Positions 16,094 to 24,276 of a stretch of 64,000 bases of DNA are shown here, in pieces; the stretch's first letter is position 1, and the number at the start of each line of letters is the position of its first letter. A model generated the notes under the pieces. The model worked only from the letters and a program-made list of their open reading frames with translations, was not told the origin of the DNA and ran no database searches. The stretch is from Streptomyces sp. NRRL B-3428 (GTDB lineage: Bacteria; Actinomycetota; Actinomycetes; Streptomycetales; Streptomycetaceae), in assembly GCA_000721375.1 (NCBI GenBank), contig JOGW01000016.1:62001-126000 (forward strand), written 5' to 3'. The position numbers and the translations under genes are program-made.

Positions 16094-16806
16094 GTGCCCC
16101 GATCGCCGAACTGCGCCGGCACCGACCGCTGGGCATCTTCGACGTCCGTGACCACTACCGCGAGCAGGAACGCGGCGACGGCCTGGCGGCGACGGTCAGG
16201 GGCCGGGTGCGGTTCGCGGTCGTCTCCGTCGTCACGCCCGGGGGACCGTTGCGCCCCGTGGGGTGGTACCTGGTGACACGGCCGAGCCTGTCCGGCCTCG
16301 CGGTGTTCCTCGAGGACATGGTCGAGGACCGGCCGCCCCGCGTCGTGCACCGGCTCAGCCCCTCGGCGACCGGCGTCGAACTGCGGGTCTCCTGCCCGTG
16401 GTTCCAGACCACGGACTTCGCCTTCCGGCCGGGTACGGGGCAGCGCGAGCAGATCGATCTGGAGCCGGCCGTCGACTATCCCTTCGCCGGCATCCCGCCC
16501 CGGGCCGGCGCCGCGGGCCCCGCGCTGCTCAGGGGTACGGTCCGCGACGACTCGGGCGGGCCGGTGGCCGGCGCGGTCGTCGAGGTCACCGAGGGCCGCT
16601 ACCGCTACCGCACCGGCGGGGACGGTTCTTGGGTGATCGTGCTCGCCGACGAGCTTCCGTGGACGGCGGCCGGCCGCCTGCCGGTGCGGGTCCGCGTCAA
16701 CCCGCCGCCCGGGCGCGGCCCGGCACCGGCCGGACCTGGCGTGGCTGTCACGGCACGGCGCGGGGCCACGGTCTCCGTCCCCGAAATCCGGCTCCGGATG
16801 TCCTGA
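16090..16806 (+). CDS. eCIS-locus protein with a carboxypeptidase-regulatory-like domain
   Basis: The 238-aa product begins at GTG 16090, overlapping the Cis16 stop. The first 140 residues (IFDVRDHYREQ, PVGWYLVTRPSLSGLAVFLED) are unrecognised. Residues about 150-200 read LLRGTVRDDSGGPVAGAVVE then DGSWVIVLADEL, a carboxypeptidase-regulatory-like beta-sandwich. Such domains often decorate structural or surface proteins. It lies between the cap and sheath genes, a position that suggests a cap accessory or particle-tethering protein, but this is inference. Confidence 0.68.
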   Translation: MSAPIAELRRHRPLGIFDVRDHYREQERGDGLAATVRGRVRFAVVSVVTPGGPLRPVGWYLVTRPSLSGLAVFLEDMVEDRPPRVVHRLSPSATGVELRVSCPWFQTTDFAFRPGTGQREQIDLEPAVDYPFAGIPPRAGAAGPALLRGTVRDDSGGPVAGAVVEVTEGRYRYRTGGDGSWVIVLADELPWTAAGRLPVRVRVNPPPGRGPAPAGPGVAVTARRGATVSVPEIRLRMS

Positions 16807-16816
16807 GGAGAATCAC

Positions 16817-18427
16817 ATGCCTGAATACCGCGCGCCCGGTGTCTACACCGAGGAGATCAGCACCGGGCCGGTACCGATCGAGGGCGTCAGCACCAGCACC
16901 GCCGGCTTCGTCGGGCTCACCGAGCGCGGACCGACCGCCATCCGGCTTGTGACCAGCCTGCGCGAGTTCACCCGGTGGTACGGCGGCTCGGTCGATCCGG
17001 ACACCGTGTCGTATCTGCCGTACGCCGCAAAGGGGTTCTTCGACAACGGCGGTCAGCAGCTCTTCGTGGCCCGGGTGACCCGGCCGAACGCGGTCGCCTC
17101 CGGGGCGACGCTCGCGACCGACAGGGACGACCTGGTGCTCGAATCCATCGGCCCGGGCAATCTGGACAACCGGCTGTTCGTCCGCGTCGTCGAGGCCAGC
17201 CGACGCGACCCGGCCGCTCCCCACTCACCCGACCCCACCCGGTTCCGTCTGCAAGTGATCCACTATTCGACCGCGCAGCCGCTGCCCCTCGTCGACCCGT
17301 TCGCACGGGCCACCCTGCGCGACCCCAACCGCAGGGAGCCTGATGAGTCGGAGGACTGGGACAACCTCTCCGCGGACGTGACGTCGAGCGACTACGTGCT
17401 CACGGTCCTGCAGGCTTCGCACCTGGTGTCGGCCTCCGGAACGCTCGGAACACTCGGCACGCCGGCCGCCGCCGACAACTGGACGCCGTTCACCGGCGGG
17501 GCGGACGGCGACGCCATGACGGCGGCCCGTTTCGTGGGCACCGAGGTACCGCCTACCGGACTCGACGGGCTGCGCCAGATCGACGCCGTCTCCCTGCTTT
17601 GCGTACCCGACGAGGTGAACCGCGCCCTGCTGCCCGATGACGCGGCCCGCGACGAGATCCGCAACGCGCTGGTCGCGCAGTGCGAGGAGTTACGGGACCG
17701 CTTCGCGGTGCTCCAAGTGGAGCGCGGAGCAGAGGACGTGGGGGCCATCGATCCGCCGCTGACGACTTCGTACGCCGCCATCTACTACCCGTGGCTGCGG
17801 GTGCTCGACGCACGGACCGGTGCCAGCCGGCTCGTTCCGCCCGGCGGCCATGTGGTGGGCGTGTACGCGAGCACCGACATCGGGCGCGGGGTGCACAAGG
17901 CGCCGGCCAACGTCGATCTGCGCGGCATCGTCCGCCGGGATCTGCCGGGCGGCCGCAAACCGCTCGAGTTCCTGATCAACAAGAGGCAGCAGGACCTCCT
18001 CAACCCCAAGGGCATCAACGTCTGCCGGGACTTCAGGGCCGACCGGCGCGGGATCCGGGTGTGGGGCGCGCGCACGCTGTCCGCCGACGCGCAGTGGAAG
18101 TACGTCAACGTGCGGCGGCTGTTCATCTTCGTCGAGGAGTCGATCGACGAGGGCGTCCAGTGGGTGGTCTTCGAGCCGAACAGCGAGGCCACTTGGGACC
18201 GGGTGCGGCGCAGCATCTCGAACTTCCTCGTGAGTGTCTGGAAGAGCGGTGCGCTGATGGGCTCGCGGCCCGAGGAGGCGTTCTTCGTGCGCTGCGACCG
18301 CACCACGATGACCCAGCAGGAGATCGACAACGGGCAACTGGTCTGTTATATCGGCCTCGCCGCGGTGAAGCCCGCCGAGTTCGTGATCCTGCGCTACAGC
18401 CAGCTGACCGCCGACGCGGATTCGTAG
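16817..18427 (+). CDS. cis2: eCIS contractile sheath protein 1
   Basis: The 536-aa protein is a phage-tail-type sheath: PEYRAPGVYTEEI at the N-terminus, KAPANVDLRG near residue 360, then LNPKGINVCRDF, WGARTLSADAQWKYVNVRRL, WVVFEPNSEATW and a C-terminal KPAEFVILRYSQL. It polymerises around the inner tube and contracts to drive it forward. GAGGAG lies before the ATG. An in-frame TTA leucine codon at 17690-17692 (within CEELRDRF) is exceptional in this GC-rich sequence and would make expression depend on the bldA tRNA. It is followed by the tube gene 10 bp downstream. Confidence 0.95.
   Translation: MPEYRAPGVYTEEISTGPVPIEGVSTSTAGFVGLTERGPTAIRLVTSLREFTRWYGGSVDPDTVSYLPYAAKGFFDNGGQQLFVARVTRPNAVASGATLATDRDDLVLESIGPGNLDNRLFVRVVEASRRDPAAPHSPDPTRFRLQVIHYSTAQPLPLVDPFARATLRDPNRREPDESEDWDNLSADVTSSDYVLTVLQASHLVSASGTLGTLGTPAAADNWTPFTGGADGDAMTAARFVGTEVPPTGLDGLRQIDAVSLLCVPDEVNRALLPDDAARDEIRNALVAQCEELRDRFAVLQVERGAEDVGAIDPPLTTSYAAIYYPWLRVLDARTGASRLVPPGGHVVGVYASTDIGRGVHKAPANVDLRGIVRRDLPGGRKPLEFLINKRQQDLLNPKGINVCRDFRADRRGIRVWGARTLSADAQWKYVNVRRLFIFVEESIDEGVQWVVFEPNSEATWDRVRRSISNFLVSVWKSGALMGSRPEEAFFVRCDRTTMTQQEIDNGQLVCYIGLAAVKPAEFVILRYSQLTADADS
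17690..17692 (+). promoter_or_regulatory. TTA (bldA-dependent) codon in the sheath gene
   Basis: The triplet is in frame with the sheath start at 16817 and encodes the leucine of CEELRD. In Streptomyces the only tRNA reading UUA is the bldA product, which accumulates during development. Confidence 0.85.
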
Positions 18428-18437
18428 GGGGAGATCC

Positions 18438-18875
18438 ATGCCTGTCACCGGAGACCGCAGGGACCCGTACTCGGCCTTCAACTTCATCGTCGAGATCGAC
18501 GGTGTGATCGTGGGCGGCTTTGCCGAGGCCGGAGGACTCGGCACCGAGACCGAAGTCATCGAATACCGCAACGGCGACGAGGACATCACCGTCCGCAAGC
18601 TTCCAGGGAAGGCGAAGTACCCGAACATCACCCTGAAACGCGGCTTCACCGACTCCCGCGAGCTGTGGGAGTGGCGCAGGCGAGTCATCGAGGGCCGCAC
18701 CGAACGCAGGTCCGGCAGCATCCAACTCCTCGACGAGGCACGCCGCCCGGCCCTCACATGGAACTTCCGCGAAGGCTGGCCGGCCAAGTGGGAAGGCCCC
18801 GCGCTCAACGCCAAGAACAACGACGTGGCGATCGAGAATCTGGAGATCGCGCACGAAGGGCTGGAGCTGGCATGA
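18438..18875 (+). CDS. cis1: eCIS inner tube protein 1
   Basis: The 145-aa product matches the Hcp/gp19-like tube family: RDPYSAFNFIVEIDGVIVGG at the N-terminus, FAEAGGLGTETEV, ITLKRGFTDSRELWEWRR and a C-terminal WNFREGWPAKWEGPALNAKN. Stacked hexameric rings form the conduit ejected by sheath contraction. GGGGAGATCC precedes the ATG. Its stop overlaps the start of the second sheath gene. A paralogue lies at 20445. Confidence 0.94.
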   Translation: MPVTGDRRDPYSAFNFIVEIDGVIVGGFAEAGGLGTETEVIEYRNGDEDITVRKLPGKAKYPNITLKRGFTDSRELWEWRRRVIEGRTERRSGSIQLLDEARRPALTWNFREGWPAKWEGPALNAKNNDVAIENLEIAHEGLELA

Positions 18876-20461
18876 CCCCGCTCGGCGGCCGGGAGGCCGC
18901 CCCGCTCACCACGGGCCGGATGACGGGTCGCGCACCGGCGTCGGCGGCCAGGGCGGCGCCGGGCGTCACCGTGGAGTGGCTCGGTCCGCTGTTCCGTCAA
19001 ATCGAGGGCCTGCGCAGCGACATCGCCGGGTTCGTCGGTCTCGCCCCGCGCGGCCCCGTCGACCACGGACTGCGCCTGGCGAGCGCGAGCGAGTTCGACG
19101 CGGTGTACGGACCGGCCGCCGACGGCTGCTTCCTGGCCCACGCGGTGCATGGGTTCTTCGCCACCGGCGGGGACACGTGCTGGGTGGTGCGGGCCGTCGA
19201 CCAAGAGGCCGCCAAGGCCGCGGAGGTGACCGTCGAAAGCGATCCTGTCCTGCACTGTGCGGCGGCGAGCCCCGGACAGTGGGGCAACGGGATCTCCGTC
19301 GAGGTGCTGCCCAGCGGCCGCGGCCGCGTGACCGTCCTCGTGACGGCGCCGGACGGCCGCCGTGAGTACTTCCGCGACCTCGACCGGGAGGGGTTGAGCG
19401 CGCACTTCAGCGGCGCCGGCACCTCCGCCCGCAGTGCCTCCGCGCTCGTCCGCATCGAGCTCCCGGACGGGGCCGACGTCCCGCGGACCGCGGCACGCGG
19501 GGTGCTCGGCGGCGGCGACGACGGCCTGACCACACTCACCCCCGGACACCTCGTGGGCGACGACAGCATCAGGCCGACAAGGCCCAACGGGGTGGCGCTG
19601 CTCGACGACATCGACGAGATCACCCTGATCGCCGTACCGGATCTGGTCCTGCGGCAGAACGGTTCGGGCTTCGGGCCCGAACAGATCGCGGCCGCGCAGC
19701 TCCACCTGGTGGGGGAGTGCCACGCACTGCGCCGCACCGCCCTCCTGCACCATCCGTCCCCCGACGCACGCGCCGACGAGGTGATGCGGTGGCGGGAGCC
19801 CTTCGACTCGCCCTTCGCCGCCTTGTACTGGCCGTGGCTGCGGACCGCGGACCCGGCGCGTTCCTCCACGCTCCTGTCCGTGCCGCCCACCGGACACGTC
19901 GCGGGCATCGTGGCCCGCTGTGACCGATCGGCCGGACCGCACCGACCACCGGCCAACGAAGAGGTGGCGGGTGCGCTCGGCACCACGCGGCGGGTCGACG
20001 ACGAGGACCACGGCCGTGCGAACAGCGCCGGGGTCAACGCGATCCGGCCGCTGGCCGGGCGCGGCATCCGCCTGCTCGGCTGCCGCACGACGAGCGACGA
20101 GACCTCGTGGCGCTACCTCAACGTCCGGCGTCTGGTGACCCAGATCGAGCGGAACATCGCCTCGTACGCCTCCTGGGTCGTCTTCGAACCGGATGACGAG
20201 CGCCTGCGCGAAGACCTGGAGCGGGTCGTACGGCAGTACCTCGACGACCTGTGGCGCGCCGGCGTGCTCGACGGCGACCGCGCCGAGGACGCCTTCTCGG
20301 TGGCCGTCGAGGAGGCGCGCACGGCCGAGGGGCGCCTCGTCGTCGAGATCGGTGTGCGGCCGCCGTGGCCCGCCGAGTACGTGGTGGTACGGATCGATGT
20401 CACCGACACCGGAGCAGGCGGCGGGACGGCAGGAGGTGAGGGCCGTGGCGGTGACGGCTAG
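18872..20461 (+). CDS. eCIS contractile sheath protein 2 (divergent paralogue)
   Basis: From ATG 18872 (ATGA overlap with the tube stop) the protein is 529 aa. It retains sheath signatures in diverged form: AAPGVTVEWLGPL near the N-terminus, HRPPANEEVAGAL where sheath 1 has KAPAN, SAGVNAIRPLAGRGIRLLGC, WRYLNVRRLVTQIERNIASY, WVVFEPDDERL and a C-terminal WPAEYVVVRIDV. Afp/PVC loci encode several sheath variants, the minor ones placed near the baseplate, and that role is likely here. No TTA codon was seen. Confidence 0.87.
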   Translation: MTPLGGREAAPLTTGRMTGRAPASAARAAPGVTVEWLGPLFRQIEGLRSDIAGFVGLAPRGPVDHGLRLASASEFDAVYGPAADGCFLAHAVHGFFATGGDTCWVVRAVDQEAAKAAEVTVESDPVLHCAAASPGQWGNGISVEVLPSGRGRVTVLVTAPDGRREYFRDLDREGLSAHFSGAGTSARSASALVRIELPDGADVPRTAARGVLGGGDDGLTTLTPGHLVGDDSIRPTRPNGVALLDDIDEITLIAVPDLVLRQNGSGFGPEQIAAAQLHLVGECHALRRTALLHHPSPDARADEVMRWREPFDSPFAALYWPWLRTADPARSSTLLSVPPTGHVAGIVARCDRSAGPHRPPANEEVAGALGTTRRVDDEDHGRANSAGVNAIRPLAGRGIRLLGCRTTSDETSWRYLNVRRLVTQIERNIASYASWVVFEPDDERLREDLERVVRQYLDDLWRAGVLDGDRAEDAFSVAVEEARTAEGRLVVEIGVRPPWPAEYVVVRIDVTDTGAGGGTAGGEGRGGDG

Positions 20462-20885
20462 CCGGGGCGACCCGTTCCTGGCGTTCCGGTTCGAGGTACG
20501 GCTTGACGATCTGCCGGTCGGCGGGTTCTCCGACTGCGGCGGGCTCGCCGTCGAGACCGAGTTCTTCGACTATCCGGCAGGCGGGGTCAACGACCATCTG
20601 CTGCGCTTCCCCGGCCGCAGCCGGCTGGCCAACCTGGTGCTCAAGCGGGGCATCGTGGACCGCCTGCTGTGGGACTGGCACGCAGACCTGGTCCGCGGCG
20701 TCGTCCGCTTCCGCAACGGAACCGTCGTGCTGCGCGACCCGAGCGGAACCGTGGCCCAGCTGCGGTTCGAGTTCCGCCGGGCCCTGCCGGTCAAGTGGAC
20801 CGGCCCCGAACTGTCCGCCGGCGGAGGGCAGGTGGCCGTGGAATCGCTCGAACTCGCCCATCACGGTCTGGATCGGAGGACCTGA
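20445..20885 (+). CDS. eCIS inner tube protein 2
   Basis: The chosen start is GTG 20445, 8 bases after AGGAGG (20431-20436); GTG codons at 20436 and 20451 are alternatives. The 146-aa product aligns with tube 1: DPFLAFRFEVRLDDLPVGGF, SDCGGLAVETEFFDY, LVLKRGIVDRLLWDWHADLV and RALPVKWTGPELSAGGGQ. It corresponds to Pvc5, the tube-initiating ring contacting the hub. The gene overlaps the end of sheath 2 by 17 bases, indicating tight coupling. Confidence 0.88.
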   Translation: MAVTASRGDPFLAFRFEVRLDDLPVGGFSDCGGLAVETEFFDYPAGGVNDHLLRFPGRSRLANLVLKRGIVDRLLWDWHADLVRGVVRFRNGTVVLRDPSGTVAQLRFEFRRALPVKWTGPELSAGGGQVAVESLELAHHGLDRRT

Positions 20886-20887
20886 GG

Positions 20888-21088
20888 ATGCCGCTGCACA
20901 TCGGCTCGGTCACCGCGGACGTCACCGTCGTCGACGGTGAACTGCCGCTCAGCGAACGACAGCTAGGCCAGGTCGCCGAGGCCGTGCTGCGGCTGCTCGC
21001 CGCCCGCGAGCGGGACCGCCTGCGACAGCGCGAGGCCACCTCGATCATGCGCAGCGCGCAGCCTGCTTCGCCGGTGAAGGAGTGCTGA
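20888..21088 (+). CDS. Small eCIS protein (Cis6/Pvc6-like, DUF5908-like)
   Basis: The 66-aa product (MPLHIGSVTADVTVVDGELP..., ending VKEC) starts 2 bases after the tube 2 stop with GAGG just upstream. It occupies the position of Pvc6 between the second tube and the LysM protein. The beta-strand start and the arginine-rich helical tail match small DUF5908-like proteins of such loci. Its role in the particle is unknown; the family call rests mainly on position and size. Confidence 0.65.
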   Translation: MPLHIGSVTADVTVVDGELPLSERQLGQVAEAVLRLLAARERDRLRQREATSIMRSAQPASPVKEC

Positions 21089-21091
21089 GCC

Positions 21092-21775
21092 ATGGCACTG
21101 GTCTCCGCACTCGTAGAAATCCTCGACCCTGGCGCGGTCGACCCCGGCCGCGGTCTCGGCCGGTTCATCCCGGTCCAGTTCAACCCGACCGAGTACACCC
21201 TCACCAAGGGCGCGCAGATCGCCGAGATCGCGATACCCGGCCTGGACGCACCGATCCTGCAGTTCGTCCGCGGCCAGAGCAGGACCCTGAAGATGGACCT
21301 GTTCTTCGACACCACGGAAACCGGGATGGACGACACCGGCGTCGATGTGCGGACGCTGACGAACGGATTCGCCGAGCTGGTCCGTATCCAGCCCAAGACG
21401 CACGCACCACCGCGGATCCGGGTCACCTGGGGCGCCGGACTCTCGTTCAAGGCGATTGTCGAATCGGTGGACCAGAAGTTCACCCTGTTCACCCCGGGCG
21501 GAGTGCCGCTGCGGGCCACGCTGACCATGGCGATGCGGGAGTACCGCACGCTGGAGGAGCAGCTGGCCGAACTCAATCTGCAGTCCGCGGACCACACCCG
21601 CACACGGGTCACCGCGCAGGGGGACACGCTGGCGTCGATCGCCCATGAGGAGTACGGCGACCCGCGCGACTGGCGGCGGATCGCCGAGGCCAACCCGGCC
21701 GTCGACGATCCGGCCGCGCCACCGGTCGGCACCCGGATCGTGCTGCCGGCGGTGGAGCGGAGGTCGGCGCGATGA
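21092..21775 (+). CDS. cis7: eCIS baseplate protein with LysM domain (Cis7)
   Basis: The 227-aa protein has an N-terminal baseplate domain (IPVQFNPTEYTLTKGAQIAE, then FVRGQSRTLKMDLFFDTTE) and a C-terminal LysM of about 50 residues (VTAQGDTLASIAHEEYGDPR, then GTRIVLPA). It corresponds to Pvc7/Afp7 and T4 gp53, which clamps the hub to the inner baseplate. The ATG is 3 bp after the previous stop with GTGCTGAG upstream; its own stop overlaps the hub start. In contractile systems this LysM serves assembly rather than peptidoglycan hydrolysis. Confidence 0.9.
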   Translation: MALVSALVEILDPGAVDPGRGLGRFIPVQFNPTEYTLTKGAQIAEIAIPGLDAPILQFVRGQSRTLKMDLFFDTTETGMDDTGVDVRTLTNGFAELVRIQPKTHAPPRIRVTWGAGLSFKAIVESVDQKFTLFTPGGVPLRATLTMAMREYRTLEEQLAELNLQSADHTRTRVTAQGDTLASIAHEEYGDPRDWRRIAEANPAVDDPAAPPVGTRIVLPAVERRSAR

Positions 21776-22884
21776 CCACGACAGCCCAGTCCGTCACGAC
21801 CGCCGGAGACTTCTACGTACCCGTCTTCGAACTGCGCCTGCGCGGCCGCCCGGTGGCCCGGGACGTGGTCCGTGACGTCGTCTCGGTGACCTACAAGGAC
21901 AACGTCGCGGAGATCGACAGCTTCGAGGTCGTCATCAACAACTGGGACTCCGTGAAAAGGGAGTTCAAGTACAGCGACGACACCTCTTTCGACCCGGGGG
22001 CCGAGATCGAGCTGAGCATGGGCTACCGGGGTCAGGGCGCGCCCCAGTTGATGACGGCCGGCGAGATCACCGCGCTGCGCCCGTCCTTCCCTTCGGGCGG
22101 CCAGCCGACGCTGACCATCAGCGGCCTGAACGTGCTGCACCGCTTCCGCGGCGAGCAGCGCTCGCAGGCCTTCGTCGACAAGACCGACTCCCAGATCGCC
22201 AAGGCCATCGGCCGCTCGCTGAACGTCCGGGTGCGGACGGCGCCGCAGCACGAGCCGGTCCACTCCTATCTGCTGATGGACAACACGTATCCGCTCGTCT
22301 TCCTGATGGAGCGGGCCCGCGCCAACGGATACGACCTGGTGGTCGACGAACAGGCCGAGCAGCGGCCGCAGTTGTACTTCGGGCCGTCCACCGAGATCCG
22401 CCGGGCGACGTACGAGCTCGTCTACGGCCGCTCGCTGATCGAGTTCCAGCCCGAACTCACCACCGCCGCCCAGGTCGGCGAGGTGGTGGTGCGCGGCTGG
22501 GACCCGATCCGCAAGGAGAAGATCGAGTACCGGGCCGCCCAGGGCGAACTCGCCACGGACGGGCTCGGACGCGGTGTGACGCCGGGCGTGCGCAAGTCGT
22601 ACCAGGACCGCAAGGAGATCGTCGCCACCCGGATCGTGGACAGCCTCGCCGAAGCGCGCCAGGTGGCCACCGACACCCTGCAGCGCATCGCCCAGGGGCT
22701 GGTCACGGCCACCGGCTCCACCGTCGGGCTGCCCAAGCTGCGGGCCGGCAGCGTGATCGTGATCGACCGGCTCGGAGACCGCTTCTCCGGACGGTACTTC
22801 GTCACGGAGACCACGCACACGATCGGTGACGCCGGCTACACCACGCAGTTCGGCTGCCGGCGCGAAGAGGTCAAGGGGACCTGA
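21772..22884 (+). CDS. cis8: eCIS baseplate hub protein (gp27/VgrG N-terminal-like)
   Basis: The 370-aa protein corresponds to the hub half of Pvc8/VgrG: FYVPVFELRLRGRPVARDVV, VTYKDNVAEIDSFEVVINNW, ISGLNVLHRFRGEQRSQAF and LPKLRAGSVIVIDRLGDRFS. The phage late control D/gp27 fold forms the trimeric hub linking spike and tube. In Afp/PVC the hub and spike are a single polypeptide; here the spike is a separate gene starting 2 bases after this stop. ATGA overlap couples it to the LysM gene. Confidence 0.88.
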   Translation: MTTTAQSVTTAGDFYVPVFELRLRGRPVARDVVRDVVSVTYKDNVAEIDSFEVVINNWDSVKREFKYSDDTSFDPGAEIELSMGYRGQGAPQLMTAGEITALRPSFPSGGQPTLTISGLNVLHRFRGEQRSQAFVDKTDSQIAKAIGRSLNVRVRTAPQHEPVHSYLLMDNTYPLVFLMERARANGYDLVVDEQAEQRPQLYFGPSTEIRRATYELVYGRSLIEFQPELTTAAQVGEVVVRGWDPIRKEKIEYRAAQGELATDGLGRGVTPGVRKSYQDRKEIVATRIVDSLAEARQVATDTLQRIAQGLVTATGSTVGLPKLRAGSVIVIDRLGDRFSGRYFVTETTHTIGDAGYTTQFGCRREEVKGT

Positions 22885-22885
22885 G

Positions 22886-23461
22886 ATGACACGAAGCACG
22901 CTGGTGGCCGCGATCGTGCACGACCTCGACGACCCGCAGCACCTCGGACGGATCAGGGTGCGTTTCCCCCACCTCGACGACCAGGTGTCCCACTGGGCGC
23001 GTCTGGTGTCGGCGGGGGCCGGCCACCAGCGCGGCAGCTTCTTCCGGCCCGAGGAGGGCGACGAGGTGGTCGTCGGCTTCGAACACGACGACCCGCGCCG
23101 GCCCTACGTCCTCGGCGGTGTCTGGAGCGTGCCCGCGCCGCCGCCGCCCGACCAGAAGGCGACCGACAACAACCTGCGGCAGATCGTCACCCGCAGCGGA
23201 CACGTGCTGCGCTTCGACGACGGCAAAGGCGCCGAGCAGATACGGATCGTCGCGGCCGGCGGCGCCCAGGAGATCGTGCTCGACACCGCCCAAGGCCGGA
23301 TCGAGGTCACCGCGAAGAAGGGGGACATCGTGGTGCGTGCGTCCGCGGGCACGGTCCAGGTGACCAGCTCGGGCAACCTCACCCTCTCGGCGGGCGGCGA
23401 TCTGCAGATCAAGGCCACCGGCGCGCTGAAGCTCTCCGGCGCCACCGTGGACATCAACTAA
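22886..23461 (+). CDS. eCIS central spike protein (gp5/gpV-like OB fold plus beta-helix)
   Basis: From ATG 22886 the product is 191 aa. Residues 5-90 form the OB-fold (LGRIRVRFPHLDD, GSFFRPEEGDEVVVGFEHDD, RRPYVLGGVW) typical of VgrG/gp5 spikes. The rest is repetitive beta-helix (IVLDTAQGRIEVTAKKGDIV, VTSSGNLTLSAGGDLQIKAT). Together with the upstream hub it makes a two-gene VgrG-like assembly. The tip is completed by the PAAR protein encoded 10 bp downstream. A longer start at 22826 would overlap the hub gene by 59 bases and lacks a better ribosome site. Confidence 0.9.
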   Translation: MTRSTLVAAIVHDLDDPQHLGRIRVRFPHLDDQVSHWARLVSAGAGHQRGSFFRPEEGDEVVVGFEHDDPRRPYVLGGVWSVPAPPPPDQKATDNNLRQIVTRSGHVLRFDDGKGAEQIRIVAAGGAQEIVLDTAQGRIEVTAKKGDIVVRASAGTVQVTSSGNLTLSAGGDLQIKATGALKLSGATVDIN

Positions 23462-23471
23462 GGGGCCTGCC

Positions 23472-23855
23472 ATGGGAATGCCCGCAGCCAAACAGGGGGA
23501 CCGGGTCACCGCGGTGGACCCGCATCTGATCCTGCCGCCCAGCGGGCCGACGGTCACCGTGCCGCACGCCTTCAGCGGGGTTCTCGCACAGCAACTCAGC
23601 CCGGATGTACGCATCTTGGGCCGGGCCGCGGCCACCGTGGGATCGGTCGCCGTGAACACCCCGCCGCACATCCCGCAGGGCGGCACGTTCGTCAATCCGC
23701 CGGCCAACCGAGGAACCGTGCGCACCGGCAGTGCGAGCGTACGGATCAACGGGCGCGCAGCGGCCCGCGGCGGCGACAGCGCACAGACCTGCGCCGACCC
23801 ACCCAACCCGGGCGGCAAGGTCGTGGCCGTCGGCACGGTCCGGATCGGGGGCTGA
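23472..23855 (+). CDS. cis10: PAAR-like spike tip protein (Cis10)
   Basis: The 127-aa protein shows the PAAR-like pattern: MPAAKQGDRVTAVDPHLILP, then VRILGRAAATVGSVAVNTPP, and C-terminal TCADPPNPGGKVVAVGTVRI. PAAR proteins form the sharp metal-binding cone at the tip of spikes and may carry effectors. This one has no C-terminal extension, so any effector would be attached noncovalently or loaded in the tube. GGGGCCTGCC lies before ATG 23472. Confidence 0.87.
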   Translation: MGMPAAKQGDRVTAVDPHLILPPSGPTVTVPHAFSGVLAQQLSPDVRILGRAAATVGSVAVNTPPHIPQGGTFVNPPANRGTVRTGSASVRINGRAAARGGDSAQTCADPPNPGGKVVAVGTVRIGG

Positions 23856-23859
23856 GGGC

Positions 23860-24276
23860 ATGGACGACTTCCTGGGCCGGGGCTGGGCCTACCCGATTGC
23901 ACCCGCAGCGCGCGGCCCGCGCTATGCCGACGGCGCCGACAAGATCCGCCAGAGCATCTGGCTGATCCTGAGCACGGCACAGGGCGAGCGGCCGATGCTG
24001 CCCGACTTCGGCTGTGGCATCCACGAACTGGTCTTCGCGGCCAATACCGCGGGACTGCGGGGCCTGGTCGCGGCCGAGGTACGTGACGCGCTGACCCGCT
24101 GGGAGCCACGGGTTGACGTACTCGACGTGAGCGTCGAGACTCCCGGCGACGCCCGCGACCGGATCGTGATCTCGATCGGGTGCCGGATCCGCTCGAACAA
24201 CTCGGCCCTGAACCTGGTCTACCCGTTCTTCCTCACCGAGGGTGTACGGCCGGGCGGTGGTCGCGATGGCGCTTGA
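23860..24276 (+). CDS. cis9: Baseplate wedge protein, gp25-like (Cis9)
   Basis: The 138-aa product carries the GPW_gp25 signature: KIRQSIWLILSTAQGERPML, PDFGCGIHELVFAANT, then a C-terminal NSALNLVYPFFL. gp25-like proteins sit at the inner baseplate and nucleate the sheath. The ATG at 23860 is 5 bp after the PAAR stop. Its end overlaps the baseplate J gene by 11 bases. Relative to Afp/PVC numbering, genes 9 and 10 are in reversed order. Confidence 0.9.
   Translation: MDDFLGRGWAYPIAPAARGPRYADGADKIRQSIWLILSTAQGERPMLPDFGCGIHELVFAANTAGLRGLVAAEVRDALTRWEPRVDVLDVSVETPGDARDRIVISIGCRIRSNNSALNLVYPFFLTEGVRPGGGRDGA

Noticed and set aside
17690..20011. A 773-codon leftward frame opposite the sheath and tube genes
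   Set aside because: Sheath and tube signatures are unmistakable on the plus strand; the antisense frame has no recognisable domain.
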